A stretch of DNA of 49,678 bases, from NCBI GenBank assembly GCA_964349805.1, contig CAYGHE010000006.1, forward strand, positions 1 through 49,678, read 5' to 3'. Position numbers and translations under genes: made by a program. The notes below the pieces were generated by a model that saw only the letters and a program-made list of their open reading frames with translations, was not told the origin of the DNA and made no database searches. Below are positions 1 through 9,393 of the stretch, piece by piece. Every line of letters starts with the position of its first letter. The stretch's first letter is position 1. Source of the DNA: CAYGHE01 sp964349805 (GTDB lineage Bacteria > Patescibacteriota > Saccharimonadia > Saccharimonadales > Saccharimonadaceae).

Positions 1-1413
1 GCACTCTTTAAATGAATGGCTGCTTCTAAGCCAACATCCTAGCTGTTTAAGAAATCTCACCTTGTTTCCCACTGAGTGTTAATTTAGGGACCTTAGACGA
101 TGGTCTGGGCTGTTTCCCTTTCGAGCGTCGAGCTTAGCCCCGACGTTCTAACTGCCGCGATTCCACAATCGGTATTCGTAGTTTGTTAAGGGTGGGTACG
201 GTTGCCCGCCCCATTCCTTGACAGAGCTCTACCCCCAATTGCTACCACGCGACGCTAGCCCTAAAGCTATTTCGAGGAGAACCAGCTATCTCCGAGTTCG
301 ATTGGCATTTCACCGCTAACCACAGGTCATCCAAGCACTTTGCCCCGTGCTCTGGTTCGGCCCTTCATCCCGAGATTATCGGGACTTCAGCCTGCCCATG
401 GTTAGGTCACCCGGTTTCGGGTCTAATTCCATACACTTCGGCACCTTCACGCTGGACAAAATGCTCCTGTGCGCACAGATCGCTAGGCTGTAACTTTGCG
501 AAATTCGTGAAACGTATCATTAATACGTTGAACGGATTTCGCTTTGTTACAGACAGCGCTATGCGTGCACAGTGTATTTTGCTCAGTGTGAAGGTGCCAA
601 CGCCCTATTCAGGCTCGCTTTCACTGTGGCTCCGTCAAATGACTTAACCTTGCGCATGAAATTAACTCGCTGGATCGTTCTACAAAAAGCACGCCGTCAC
701 CCCGATAAATCGAGGCTCCGACTCCTTGTAAGCATTGAGTTTCAGGATCTTTTTCACTCCCCTCCCGGGGTTCTTTTCACCTTTCCATCACTGTACTAGT
801 TCACTATCGATCGCATATCATATTTAGCCTTGGACCGTGGTCGGCCCGGATTCAGACAGGGTTTCTCGTGCCCCGCCCTACTCGAAAAAACACATATAAA
901 GTCAGCGTAGTTTTCGCGTACACGGCTTTCACGTTCTTTGGCTAGTCATTCAAACTATTCTGCTAACCACGCCGATTTTTTACTTTACCTACCATTGATA
1001 GCCAGTAGTCGCAAGTCAGATTCTTCGAGTTCACCTTGCGGTGAATCAAATACTCTGACTTGGTCTTGTGTTATTTCACAACCCCTTATAAGTATTCGCC
1101 TATCAGCTTATCCGCCATACGGCGGAAACTTAAAAGGTTTGGGCTCATCCGATTTCGCTCGCCACTACTCTCGGAATCGTTATTTACTTTCTCTTCCTCG
1201 ACCTACTAAGATGTTTCAGTTCGGTCGGTTCCCTCTCAATTACCCTATATATTCAGGTAACGGTGATCCTGTATGAACAGGACCGGGTTTCCCCATTCGG
1301 AAATCTCCGGATCAAAGCTTGTTGACAGCTCCCCGAAGCTTATCGCAGTCTTCCACGTCCTTCATCGGTGATATACGTCTAGGCATCCACTGCAATGCTC
1401 TTGAGTACCTTCT
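1..1413 (-). rRNA. rrl: 23S ribosomal RNA, 5' part (gene continues past position 1)
   Basis: Large-subunit rRNA read on the minus strand. Conserved blocks are visible: GTGGATGCC near the 5' end (1382-1390), the GACCCGAAACCGGGTGA block near 412-425, and the L11-binding region at the window edge (GATGTTGGCTTAGAAGCAGC). Extrapolating from the E. coli spacing puts the 5' end near 1413. The window starts at roughly E. coli position 1090, yet about 1410 nt are present, so about 300 extra nt are distributed in domains I and II. One insert is a long hairpin at 440-598; another is in domain I around 870-1110 and carries a GCAA-tetraloop hairpin at 1015-1059. The 5' boundary is approximate. Confidence 0.97.
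440..598 (-). other. 159-nt imperfect hairpin insert in 23S domain II
   Basis: The arm GGCACCTTCAC (440-450) is an exact inverted repeat of GTGAAGGTGCC (588-598). Pairing continues inward with few mismatches (for example CTGTAACTTTGCGAAATTCG against CTGTAACAAAGCGAAATCCG) to a short loop near TCATTAA around 517-523. It sits between the blocks equivalent to E. coli GAATAGGG and GACCCGAAAC, where E. coli has only about 50 nt. It may be an rRNA expansion segment kept in the ribosome, or an intervening sequence removed by RNase III. It is too short for a self-splicing intron and carries no homing-nuclease frame. Confidence 0.8.
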
Positions 1414-1430
1414 TATGCATTGACTTGACT

Positions 1431-1454
1431 GGTAATTGGTTGCTACCAATTACC
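1431..1454 (-). other. Hairpin just upstream of the 23S 5' end
   Basis: GGTAATTGG and CCAATTACC form a perfect 9-bp stem with a 6-nt loop, about 18 nt upstream of the predicted mature 23S 5' end. It probably takes part in pre-23S folding or processing; the 3' flank of 23S is outside the window, so a long-range partner cannot be tested. Confidence 0.5.
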
Positions 1455-1477
1455 CCGTCGTCTTTAAATTTCTATGC

Positions 1478-1494
1478 CTGATTGTTAAAAAGCC
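1478..1494 (-). promoter_or_regulatory. boxA-like element in the 23S leader
   Basis: The minus strand reads GGCTTTTTAACAATCAGG, close to the bacterial rRNA antitermination boxA core (CTTTAACAA). The same core appears in the 16S leader (4119-4133). A separate boxA before 23S is usual in rRNA operons and fits an independently controlled 23S transcript. Assignment is by sequence match only. Confidence 0.5.
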
Positions 1495-1541
1495 TGTCTC
1501 TCTTCGCCATCCGGCGAATCTTGAGAGCACATTTCCGCCTA

Positions 1542-1569
1542 CTATTAGATAAACGTGGTCTGCACTCAA
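1542..1569 (-). promoter_or_regulatory. Candidate promoter for 23S
   Basis: Minus strand: TTGAGT (-35, 1564-1569), 16-bp spacer, TAATAG (-10, 1542-1547). It lies downstream of the terminator-like hairpin at 1634-1679 and upstream of the boxA-like element, so it would give a 23S transcript that starts near 1535. The match is moderate. Confidence 0.4.
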
Positions 1570-1633
1570 GCCTAATTATGTTATCATCCTGTATTCTGTG
1601 GTGTAAAGTCGTGTTTGTTGTTATTTTTGCTAT

Positions 1634-1679
1634 AAAAAACACCCCTGTCTCGAGCTGTTTTCGTAGCTGTCGTCAGAGG
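1634..1679 (-). terminator. Terminator-like hairpin between tRNA-Ile and 23S
   Basis: Minus strand: CCTCTG (1674-1679) pairs with CAGGGG (1642-1647), with a further AGCT/AGCT pairing inside, followed by TG and six T (1634-1639). With the promoter at 1713-1741 it would produce a transcript of only about 70 nt, or it would stop read-through from the tRNA genes before 23S. Confidence 0.5.
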
Positions 1680-1712
1680 TTTCTTGTTACAAGAAACATT
1701 CGCGTAAAAGTT

Positions 1713-1741
1713 ATTATACCGAATTTACCCTCGCGATACAA
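1713..1741 (-). promoter_or_regulatory. Promoter in the tRNA-Ile/23S spacer
   Basis: Minus strand: TTGTAT (-35, 1736-1741), 17-bp spacer, TATAAT (-10, 1713-1718). Strong match to the housekeeping consensus. Predicted start is near 1706. The transcript immediately meets a GTTTCTTG/CAAGAAAC hairpin and then the terminator-like element at 1634-1679. It either feeds 23S past that element or makes a short RNA. Confidence 0.55.
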
Positions 1742-1771
1742 TACTTAGCGCGCTTTTTGTTTATATTTTAT

Positions 1772-1848
1772 TGGTGGGGCTAGGTGGACTCGAACCATCG
1801 ACCTCGTCATTATCAGTGACGCGCTCTAACCAACTGAGCTATAGCCCC
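1772..1848 (-). tRNA. tRNA-Ile(GAT)
   Basis: Minus-strand cloverleaf with acceptor GGGGCTA/TAGCCCC, anticodon loop CTGATAA (anticodon GAT), a T arm with GGTTCGAGTCC, discriminator A and an encoded CCA (1772-1774). It is the second tRNA after 16S; most bacteria have Ile before Ala in this spacer. Between it and tRNA-Ala are three strong hairpins that resemble processing sites. Confidence 0.97.
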
Positions 1849-1979
1849 TTATTTTATGGTGGAGTGAGCTAGACGTAAGCCTAACTCACCCCATATAGGA
1901 AAAGAGCAACCGGTCTCGACGGATTTATTCCGTCGCACCGCGTGATGAGAAAAACCTTCGGTTTGTCTCATTAATATAC

Positions 1980-2056
1980 TGGTGGAGCGTCAGGGACTCG
2001 AACCCTGGACCCCCTGCTTGCAAAGCAGGTGCTCTAGCCAACTGAGCTAACGCCCC
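1980..2056 (-). tRNA. tRNA-Ala(TGC)
   Basis: Minus-strand cloverleaf with acceptor GGGGCGT/ACGCTCC, anticodon loop TTTGCAA (anticodon TGC), a T arm with GGTTCGAGTCC, discriminator A and an encoded CCA (1980-1982). It lies directly downstream of its own promoter-like sequence (2080-2108) and a terminator that follows 16S. Confidence 0.97.
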
Positions 2057-2079
2057 ATAATTGATACCTGAACTCTGTA

Positions 2080-2108
2080 ATTCTAACTTAAAGAAGTTTT
2101 GGCCGCAA
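2080..2108 (-). promoter_or_regulatory. Promoter for tRNA-Ala (and tRNA-Ile)
   Basis: Minus strand: TTGCGG (-35, 2103-2108), 17-bp spacer, TAGAAT (-10, 2080-2085). Predicted start near 2073, 17 nt before the mature tRNA. It sits immediately after the 16S terminator, which supports separate transcription of the tRNAs. Confidence 0.55.
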
Positions 2109-2117
2109 GAGGACACT

Positions 2118-2150
2118 AAAAAGCCTCCGGTGTTTTACCGAAGACTTTTT
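2118..2150 (-). terminator. Intrinsic terminator after 16S
   Basis: A 13-bp stem, AAAAGTCTTCGGT against ACCGGAGGCTTTT with G-T pairs, has a 5-nt loop and a T-rich 3' side on the minus strand. It follows directly after the 3' arm of the pre-16S processing stem, so the 16S transcript could end here. Confidence 0.6.
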
Positions 2151-2179
2151 GTTAACAACTTGGTTGTGCAATCATCGTC
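2151..2179 (-). other. Pre-16S processing stem, 3' arm
   Basis: The + strand segment starting GTTAACAACTTGGTTGTGC is nearly identical to the minus-strand 16S leader at 4102-4131 (TTTAACAATTTGGTTGTGC and onward to ATCATCGTC). The two arms are therefore inverted repeats that flank 16S and can form a stem of about 28 bp, the usual RNase III substrate that releases pre-16S. Confidence 0.75.
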
Positions 2180-2445
2180 GCGTTCATATCAAGACTTTTT
2201 TGAACTTAGTCTTGCCCCGATAAACCGGGACAGTTGTTACTGTGTAAGCTCATCACAATAACTAAGACCGACCTAGCTCCATGCGTCTCACTAAAGTGAT
2301 ACGCAGGTAGGAGATAGATTGTTGATTATGGATTATAGGATAAGTTACAGAATTAATTTGCAATTATACTAAAATCTTCAATCTTTAATCTAAAATCTAC
2401 TTGCGTCCTCACCTTGGTGAGACGCACAGGCATAGTTTCTCCCTA
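2180..2445 (-). other. 16S 3' spacer with two hairpins and a low-complexity tract
   Basis: No gene is seen. Minus strand, 3' of 16S: a hairpin around TGCGTC-CTCACC-GGTGAG-ACGCA (2400-2426), an A/T-rich tract of short degenerate GATTTTAGATTAAAG-like repeats (about 2325-2400), and a second hairpin GCGTCTCACT/AGTGATACGC (2283-2304). These lie inside the loop closed by the processing stem and would be discarded during maturation. Confidence 0.5.
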
Positions 2446-4049
<1,604 letters not shown>

Positions 4050-4101
4050 AGACGCACCAGCACGCTAAGCGCACGGGTGCGAAATATGCTCAATATAAAC
4101 T

Positions 4102-4133
4102 GACGATGATTTGCACAACCAAATTGTTAAAGT
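4102..4133 (-). promoter_or_regulatory. 16S leader: boxA core within the processing-stem 5' arm
   Basis: The minus strand reads CTTTAACAATTTGG, a 12-nt match to the core of E. coli rrn boxA (CTTTAACAATTT). The same stretch continues GTTGTGCAAATCATCGTC and is the 5' arm that pairs with 2151-2179. It may serve both antitermination and RNase III processing. Confidence 0.55.
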
Positions 4134-4206
4134 TCTCCAAATTTACCTCTACCTCTATCAAAGTAGGTTTCTTCCCGCGTATAATATAATACTAGGGCTG
4201 TCCTCC

Positions 4207-4236
4207 ATCTTACCTGATAGATCATACGGCAGTCAA
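4207..4236 (-). promoter_or_regulatory. Promoter for 16S rRNA
   Basis: Minus strand: TTGACT (-35, 4231-4236), 18-bp spacer, TAAGAT (-10, 4207-4212). It lies just after the stop of the DUF212 gene. A second possible -10 (TATTAT, near 4181-4193) lacks a clear -35. Confidence 0.5.
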
Positions 4237-4250
4237 TAGTAATCGCGCAC

Positions 4251-4682
4251 TTACGTCAATATATGGACAATCACGCCTATCACAAGCCCTAGCCCAGCAC
4301 CAACTACTACTTCCATAAGCGTATGGCCTTTTATAATTGGTGGAGGAACAATCTTGCTCTTAAGTTTCTGGATTAGGGCTTGAAGAACTGCACCTTGTTC
4401 ACCAGTTGACCTTCTAACCCTAACTGCATCGTGCATGACTATCATTGCAAAAAGAGCCGCTATACCAAAAAGGCCCGAATCAGTACCGTCTCTTAAGCCG
4501 ATTATTGTTAAAAGCGCAACAGAAGTGGCGCTATGCGAGCTTGGCATCCCCCCCGAAACGAACAATAGTGTCTTTAAATCGGGACGTTCTTTTTTGATCT
4601 TTAGAATTATATATTTTATAAGATGGGCACCAAACCATGCCACTATAATCGTAACCAGGTATGGATAAACGATTGTTGACAT
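4251..4682 (-). CDS. DUF212 / divergent PAP2-family membrane protein
   Basis: A 143-aa integral membrane protein of the DUF212 family (divergent acid phosphatase/PAP2-related, like B. subtilis YuiD). The family hallmark GGMPSSHSA is at residues 44-52, followed by the MHDAVRVRR segment near 84-92; about four hydrophobic helices are visible. By homology it should be a lipid-phosphate phosphatase, but the substrate is unknown. The start overlaps the gyrA stop by one base (TAATG), so it is translationally coupled to gyrA in a gyrB-gyrA-DUF212 operon. A role in recycling undecaprenyl or phospholipid phosphate is only an inference. Confidence 0.85.
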   Translation of the reverse strand: MSTIVYPYLVTIIVAWFGAHLIKYIILKIKKERPDLKTLLFVSGGMPSSHSATSVALLTIIGLRDGTDSGLFGIAALFAMIVMHDAVRVRRSTGEQGAVLQALIQKLKSKIVPPPIIKGHTLMEVVVGAGLGLVIGVIVHILT

Positions 4683-7219
4683 TATTCTGTGGCTCCATTA
4701 GTTTTCTTACCATCTTCCTCGTCTACTCTTTCGTCTTGGTCTGACATTAGTCCAAGCGAGGCTACCCCGTCACTATCTGCCAGCCTCATTATGCGCACCC
4801 CCTGAGTAATACGTCCAAGGGTAGGGATATCCTTGATGCCAACCCTGATAGTCTGGCCTTTATGGGAGATGACTAATATCTCGCTAGTATCTGGCTCTAA
4901 GGTGCGTACAGATACTATAGGGCCAGTTTTTGCAGTCGTTACAGCAGCTTTTATGCCAACTCCACCACGCCTATGCGTCGGGAAATTAGCTACCTTAGTG
5001 ATTTTGCCGTATCCATTCTCGCTCAGGACTAATAAATGACTTCCTTTATCGGCTATCACATCCATGCCAACTACTTTGTCGCCCTCTCTAAGGCGGATTC
5101 CTCGCACACCCCTGGCGGATCGGCCCATTGGACGAGCATTCTCTTCGTTAAACCTTATGGCCTGCCCCACGGACGTTGATATTATTACATCATTCCCACC
5201 GATAGTCTTCTGTATCCAACGTAATTCATCACCTTCATCTAATTTAATAGCTATTAGACCATTTGTACGTATACTGGCATACTCTTTGATTGGTGTCTTC
5301 TTTACCGTGCCTTTGGTGGTAGCCATAAACAAGTATCCTTCGTCTTTGGCATCTTTGGCGTGGCGTATAATAGAAGTTATTCTCTCTTCTGGTTGCAACT
5401 GTAATAAGTTAACAGCCGCCACCCCTTTAGCGTTAAGCCCAGCAGATGGAACCTCGTATGCCTTAAGACGGAACACTCTTCCTCGGTTAGTAAAGAATAG
5501 CAAGTAATCATGTGTACTAGCGGGAATTAATTGATCAATCACGTCTTCTTCCTTGGTCGTCATACCCCGCTTGCCTTTGCCACCTCTATGCTGCCGATGG
5601 TAGTCAGTAACCAAGGTTCGCTTAATATAATTTTCAGTTGTAAGCAGTATTACCGCCTCTTCGTCGGGTATCAACTCTTCGTCACTGAACTTACCTAACT
5701 CATGATTAATAATCTTGGAACGGCGCTTATCTCCGTATTTCTTCTTTATTTCTAGTAATTCTACTTTTATAATCTTTAGTATTTCTTTTTCGTCTGCAAG
5801 AATCGCTTCTAACTTAGCGATTAGTATACGCAGTTGAGTTAATTCATCTTCTATAGCTTGACGCTCCAGACCAGTCAATCGGCGCAACTGCATTGCCAAG
5901 ATAGCCTTGGCTTGTAGCTCGGAAAGTTTGAACTTCTTGATTAACGCTACTTCAGCTTCTTCGGTGTTCTTGCTGGCTCGAATAGTTTTTATCACTTCTT
6001 CAATATGATCCAGGGCTATCTTGTACCCCTCTAGGATATGCGCCCTGTCTTTTGCTTTACGCAATTCAAACTCAGTGCGACGCCTGACTACTATTTGACG
6101 GTGTCTGACGAATTCATCTAGAATTTCTCGTAGTCCCAAGACGCGTGGTTGTATACCTTCAACCAAGGCAAGCATATTAAAGTGAAAACTGGTTTGCAGA
6201 GCTGTTAGTTTGTAAAGCTGGTTGAGCACCTTTTTAGGATAGGCATCCTTTTTAAGCTCTATGACTATGCGAACATCTCCCCTTGAGCTTTCATCTCTTA
6301 AATCGCTTATAGATAAAATTTTCTTGTCTTTAACTAATTCCGCGATTCTCTCTATGAGTACGGCTTTATTTACAGCATATGGCATCTCTGTGACAATAAT
6401 CTGATGACGACCTCTCTTTGTTTCTTCTATCTCGGCCACAGCCCTTATCATGACGCTGCCGCGTCCTGTTTGATAAGCCTGCTTCATCGGATCACCACCA
6501 TATACTATGGCACCCGTAGGGAAATCGGGTCCTTTTATATGTTTCAGCAACTGTTCAAAAGTCGCTTCAGGATTATCTATTAACTCTGTTATGGCATCAA
6601 CTAGCTCGGATAGATTGTGGGGCGGAATACTTGTGGCCATTCCCACGGCAATACCAACCTGGCCATTTAGTAACAGGTTAGGCAGTTTCGCTGGCAATAC
6701 GACAGGTTCTTGGAACGACCCATCAAAGTTGTCGCGAAAATCAACAGTTTCTTTTTCTATATCTACTAGTAACTCTTCGGCGTGTTGATTGAGTCTTGCT
6801 TCCGTATACCTGTGCGCAGCCGGCGGATCACCGTCCATAGATCCGAAGTTACCTTGTCCCTGTACAAGCATGTAGCGCATTGACCATGATTGAGCCAATC
6901 GCACCATAGAGTCATATATGGCACTGTCACCATGCGGGTGATACTTACCCATGACATCACCGATGATGCGAGCGCTTTTTACAAATTTAGCATTACTACG
7001 GTTACCATTCTGGTGCATCGAGAAAAGGATACGCCTGTGAACAGGTTTCAAACCGTCACGTACATCTGGTAATGCGCGGTCAATGATAACGCTCATTGAA
7101 TATCGCAAGAAGCTGTCTTCCATAACATCTTCTATTGAACGATTCTCTACGTTCTTAGAGTGTGTTGTTTCTGGAACAACAATTTCTTCATCTGGTGTTG
7201 TATTTTTATCTTCATCCAT
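4682..7219 (-). CDS. gyrA: DNA gyrase subunit A
   Basis: The 845-aa DNA cleavage and rejoining subunit of gyrase, which introduces negative supercoils with GyrB. The winged-helix core holds the catalytic Tyr138 in AAHRYTEARL. The quinolone-pocket residues are of the susceptible type (HGDSAIYD: Ser99, Asp103). The C-terminal DNA-wrapping domain starts with a GyrA box, QHRGGKG (543-549), which separates it from ParC. The length is typical. It follows gyrB after 2 nt and overlaps the DUF212 start by 1 nt. Nothing is truncated. Confidence 0.97.
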   Translation of the reverse strand: MDEDKNTTPDEEIVVPETTHSKNVENRSIEDVMEDSFLRYSMSVIIDRALPDVRDGLKPVHRRILFSMHQNGNRSNAKFVKSARIIGDVMGKYHPHGDSAIYDSMVRLAQSWSMRYMLVQGQGNFGSMDGDPPAAHRYTEARLNQHAEELLVDIEKETVDFRDNFDGSFQEPVVLPAKLPNLLLNGQVGIAVGMATSIPPHNLSELVDAITELIDNPEATFEQLLKHIKGPDFPTGAIVYGGDPMKQAYQTGRGSVMIRAVAEIEETKRGRHQIIVTEMPYAVNKAVLIERIAELVKDKKILSISDLRDESSRGDVRIVIELKKDAYPKKVLNQLYKLTALQTSFHFNMLALVEGIQPRVLGLREILDEFVRHRQIVVRRRTEFELRKAKDRAHILEGYKIALDHIEEVIKTIRASKNTEEAEVALIKKFKLSELQAKAILAMQLRRLTGLERQAIEDELTQLRILIAKLEAILADEKEILKIIKVELLEIKKKYGDKRRSKIINHELGKFSDEELIPDEEAVILLTTENYIKRTLVTDYHRQHRGGKGKRGMTTKEEDVIDQLIPASTHDYLLFFTNRGRVFRLKAYEVPSAGLNAKGVAAVNLLQLQPEERITSIIRHAKDAKDEGYLFMATTKGTVKKTPIKEYASIRTNGLIAIKLDEGDELRWIQKTIGGNDVIISTSVGQAIRFNEENARPMGRSARGVRGIRLREGDKVVGMDVIADKGSHLLVLSENGYGKITKVANFPTHRRGGVGIKAAVTTAKTGPIVSVRTLEPDTSEILVISHKGQTIRVGIKDIPTLGRITQGVRIMRLADSDGVASLGLMSDQDERVDEEDGKKTNGATE

Positions 7220-7221
7220 AT

Positions 7222-9213
7222 CTATACATCCAACTCCTCAAGATCAATATGCTTCGCATGGGACTGTATAAAGCTTTTGCGCAATTGCACTTCTTCTCCC
7301 ATTAATCTTGTAAATATTGCATCAGCTTGTTCAGCGTCTTCAACTTTTACCTGAACTAACACCCTATTTTCAGGATTCATGGTAGTATCCCATAGTTGTT
7401 CTGCGTCCATTTCACCTAGACCCTTGTATCGCTGTGTATCCGTGATACCAGCTTGCTTCTGCAGCGAATCTATACTAGCTTCTTGGGGTATATCCGTAAC
7501 TTTTTGCCGATTTTTGATGAGCTGTTTAATAATAGAGTCTCTTTCTTCTTCGCTGTAAGCGTACCAACGCTTACTTGGACCCGCCTTTAGTAAATAGAGG
7601 GGCGGTTTTGCAAGATATATATGTCCCCCATCTATAACTTCTTTCATGTAGCGGAAGAAGAACGTCATTAGTAATGTAGCTATATGGCTACCGTCTACAT
7701 CGGCGTCGGTCATAATTATAATCCTGTGATAGCGCAACCCTCTGACATCAAACTGATCGCCAATACCTACACCCATAGCCTTTATAAGGCTAACTATTTC
7801 ATTATTTTTAAGCATCCGATCAAGCCTAGCGCGTTCAACGTTCAACACCTTACCCCGTAGCGGCAAGATAGCCTGAGTTTTGCTGTCGCGCCCACTCTTA
7901 GCTGATCCACCGGCAGAATCACCCTCTACTATGTATAGTTCAGCGCTGGCCGGATCTTTGGTTGAGCAATCTGCTAGTTTTCCAGGAAGGTTAAGCCCAT
8001 CTAATGCTCCTTTGCGAATAACGCTATCCCTGGCCGCTCTCGCGGCTTTGCGGGCCCTTGCAGCTAACAACATTTTATCTAAAATCTTCTTGGCTACAGC
8101 AGGATTCTCTTCCAGATAGTAAGAGAAGTACTCGGTCATAACCTGTTCTACATAGCGACGTACCTCTGGGTTGCCGAGTTTATTCTTGGTTTGACCTTCA
8201 AACTGAGGGTCGGGTAATTTAACTAAAATGACCGCTGTTAAACCTTCTCGTACATCATCACCTGTAAGATTTTCCTCTTTTTCTTTCAGGAAACCACTAC
8301 TACGGGCATAGTCATTAATAACTCTCGTTAGGGCTGAGCGAAATCCTATCAAATGCGACCCGCCATCAATCGTTAAAACGTTATTGGCAAAGGGCTTTAC
8401 TGTTTCTACGAACGTTTCGTTATATTGAACTGATATCTCGATCAACGCCTCTCCCACCTGCTTTTCAACGTAGAATACACCATCACTCAAGACGTCTTTG
8501 CCTATATTGAGGTGTTTTACGTAACTCTGGATGCCGCCCTCAAAATAAAACGCTCTGTTGTCGCCCGTGCGTTCGTCTTTTACTGCAACATAGACACCCT
8601 TAGTTAAATATGCCTGGTGCTGCAGATAATTAACAACCCACTTATAATCAAACTCAACAGATTCTTTGAATATTTCTGGATCTGGGTAAAAAGTTATAGT
8701 GGTCCCCTTGACGCGTTCTGTTTTGCCAATTTTAGATAGCGGACCCTTGGCAACTCCACGCTCAAATTCAAGCCTATAGAGCCACCCGTCTCTTACAACT
8801 TCAGCAATAAGGCTACTAGACAAAGCGTTAACCACACTCGACCCTACCCCGTGCAATCCTGAAGAAACCTTATATCCTCCACCACCGAATTTACCACCAG
8901 CATGCAGTATGGTTAAGACTGTCTCAAGCGTGCTTTTATTGGTCTTGGGGTGCTTATCTATCGGAATACCGCGACCATCGTCTCGAATCTCTACGCCCCC
9001 GTCACTCTTAAGAGTTACGCCAATCTTAGTAGCGTAGCCAGCTATAGCTTCGTCCACGGAGTTGTCAGCTATTTCTTTGATGAGGTGATGTACGCCCTCG
9101 TAGCCAGTGCTACCTATATACATGCCCGGGCGTTTGCGAACCGGTTCAAGACCTTCTAGTACCTGTATTTGCGACCCGTCATAAGAATCACTATTGCTTT
9201 TTTGTTTAGCCAC
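7222..9213 (-). CDS. gyrB: DNA gyrase subunit B
   Basis: The 663-aa ATPase subunit of gyrase. The N-terminal GHKL ATP site shows IADNSVDEA, RDDGRGIP and GLHGVG; the TOPRIM domain shows EGDSAGG and DADVDGSHI. It lacks the roughly 165-residue TOPRIM insert of E. coli GyrB, like most bacteria. The start is GTG, preceded by GGGAG 9 nt upstream. It is the first gene of gyrB-gyrA-DUF212 and has a strong promoter at 9277-9305. Confidence 0.97.
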   Translation of the reverse strand: MAKQKSNSDSYDGSQIQVLEGLEPVRKRPGMYIGSTGYEGVHHLIKEIADNSVDEAIAGYATKIGVTLKSDGGVEIRDDGRGIPIDKHPKTNKSTLETVLTILHAGGKFGGGGYKVSSGLHGVGSSVVNALSSSLIAEVVRDGWLYRLEFERGVAKGPLSKIGKTERVKGTTITFYPDPEIFKESVEFDYKWVVNYLQHQAYLTKGVYVAVKDERTGDNRAFYFEGGIQSYVKHLNIGKDVLSDGVFYVEKQVGEALIEISVQYNETFVETVKPFANNVLTIDGGSHLIGFRSALTRVINDYARSSGFLKEKEENLTGDDVREGLTAVILVKLPDPQFEGQTKNKLGNPEVRRYVEQVMTEYFSYYLEENPAVAKKILDKMLLAARARKAARAARDSVIRKGALDGLNLPGKLADCSTKDPASAELYIVEGDSAGGSAKSGRDSKTQAILPLRGKVLNVERARLDRMLKNNEIVSLIKAMGVGIGDQFDVRGLRYHRIIIMTDADVDGSHIATLLMTFFFRYMKEVIDGGHIYLAKPPLYLLKAGPSKRWYAYSEEERDSIIKQLIKNRQKVTDIPQEASIDSLQKQAGITDTQRYKGLGEMDAEQLWDTTMNPENRVLVQVKVEDAEQADAIFTRLMGEEVQLRKSFIQSHAKHIDLEELDV

Positions 9214-9276
9214 TAATTAGCTCCCTAATCCCCATATCAGACTGTTACGACTAACTTAACTGTTTACAATAACCCT

Positions 9277-9305
9277 ATTATAGCGGAAACTTTGTGTTCG
9301 CTCAA
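9277..9305 (-). promoter_or_regulatory. Promoter of the gyrBA operon
   Basis: Minus strand: TTGAGC (-35, 9300-9305), 17-bp spacer, TATAAT (-10, 9277-9282). Predicted start near 9270, giving a leader of about 57 nt before the GTG of gyrB. Confidence 0.75.
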
Positions 9306-9309
9306 GCTA

Positions 9310-9339
9310 TTGCATTGAACATATTTGTTATGCTAATGT
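9310..9339 (+). promoter_or_regulatory. Promoter of the LPQTG surface-protein gene
   Basis: TTGCAT (-35, 9310-9315), 18-bp spacer ending in TGC, TAATGT (-10, 9334-9339). The TGC before the hexamer is an extended -10 that recurs at other promoters in the window. It is divergent from gyrB. The leader is about 48 nt and has no clear Shine-Dalgarno next to the ATG. Confidence 0.5.
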
Positions 9340-9393
9340 ATTAGATAAGGAACACTGTCGAGCTATCACAAAAAGTAAACACAAAAAATATAC

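Noticed and set aside
440..598. Self-splicing intron or homing endonuclease in 23S
   Set aside because: The insert is only 159 nt, forms one hairpin, and has no LAGLIDADG or GIY-YIG frame or intron core.
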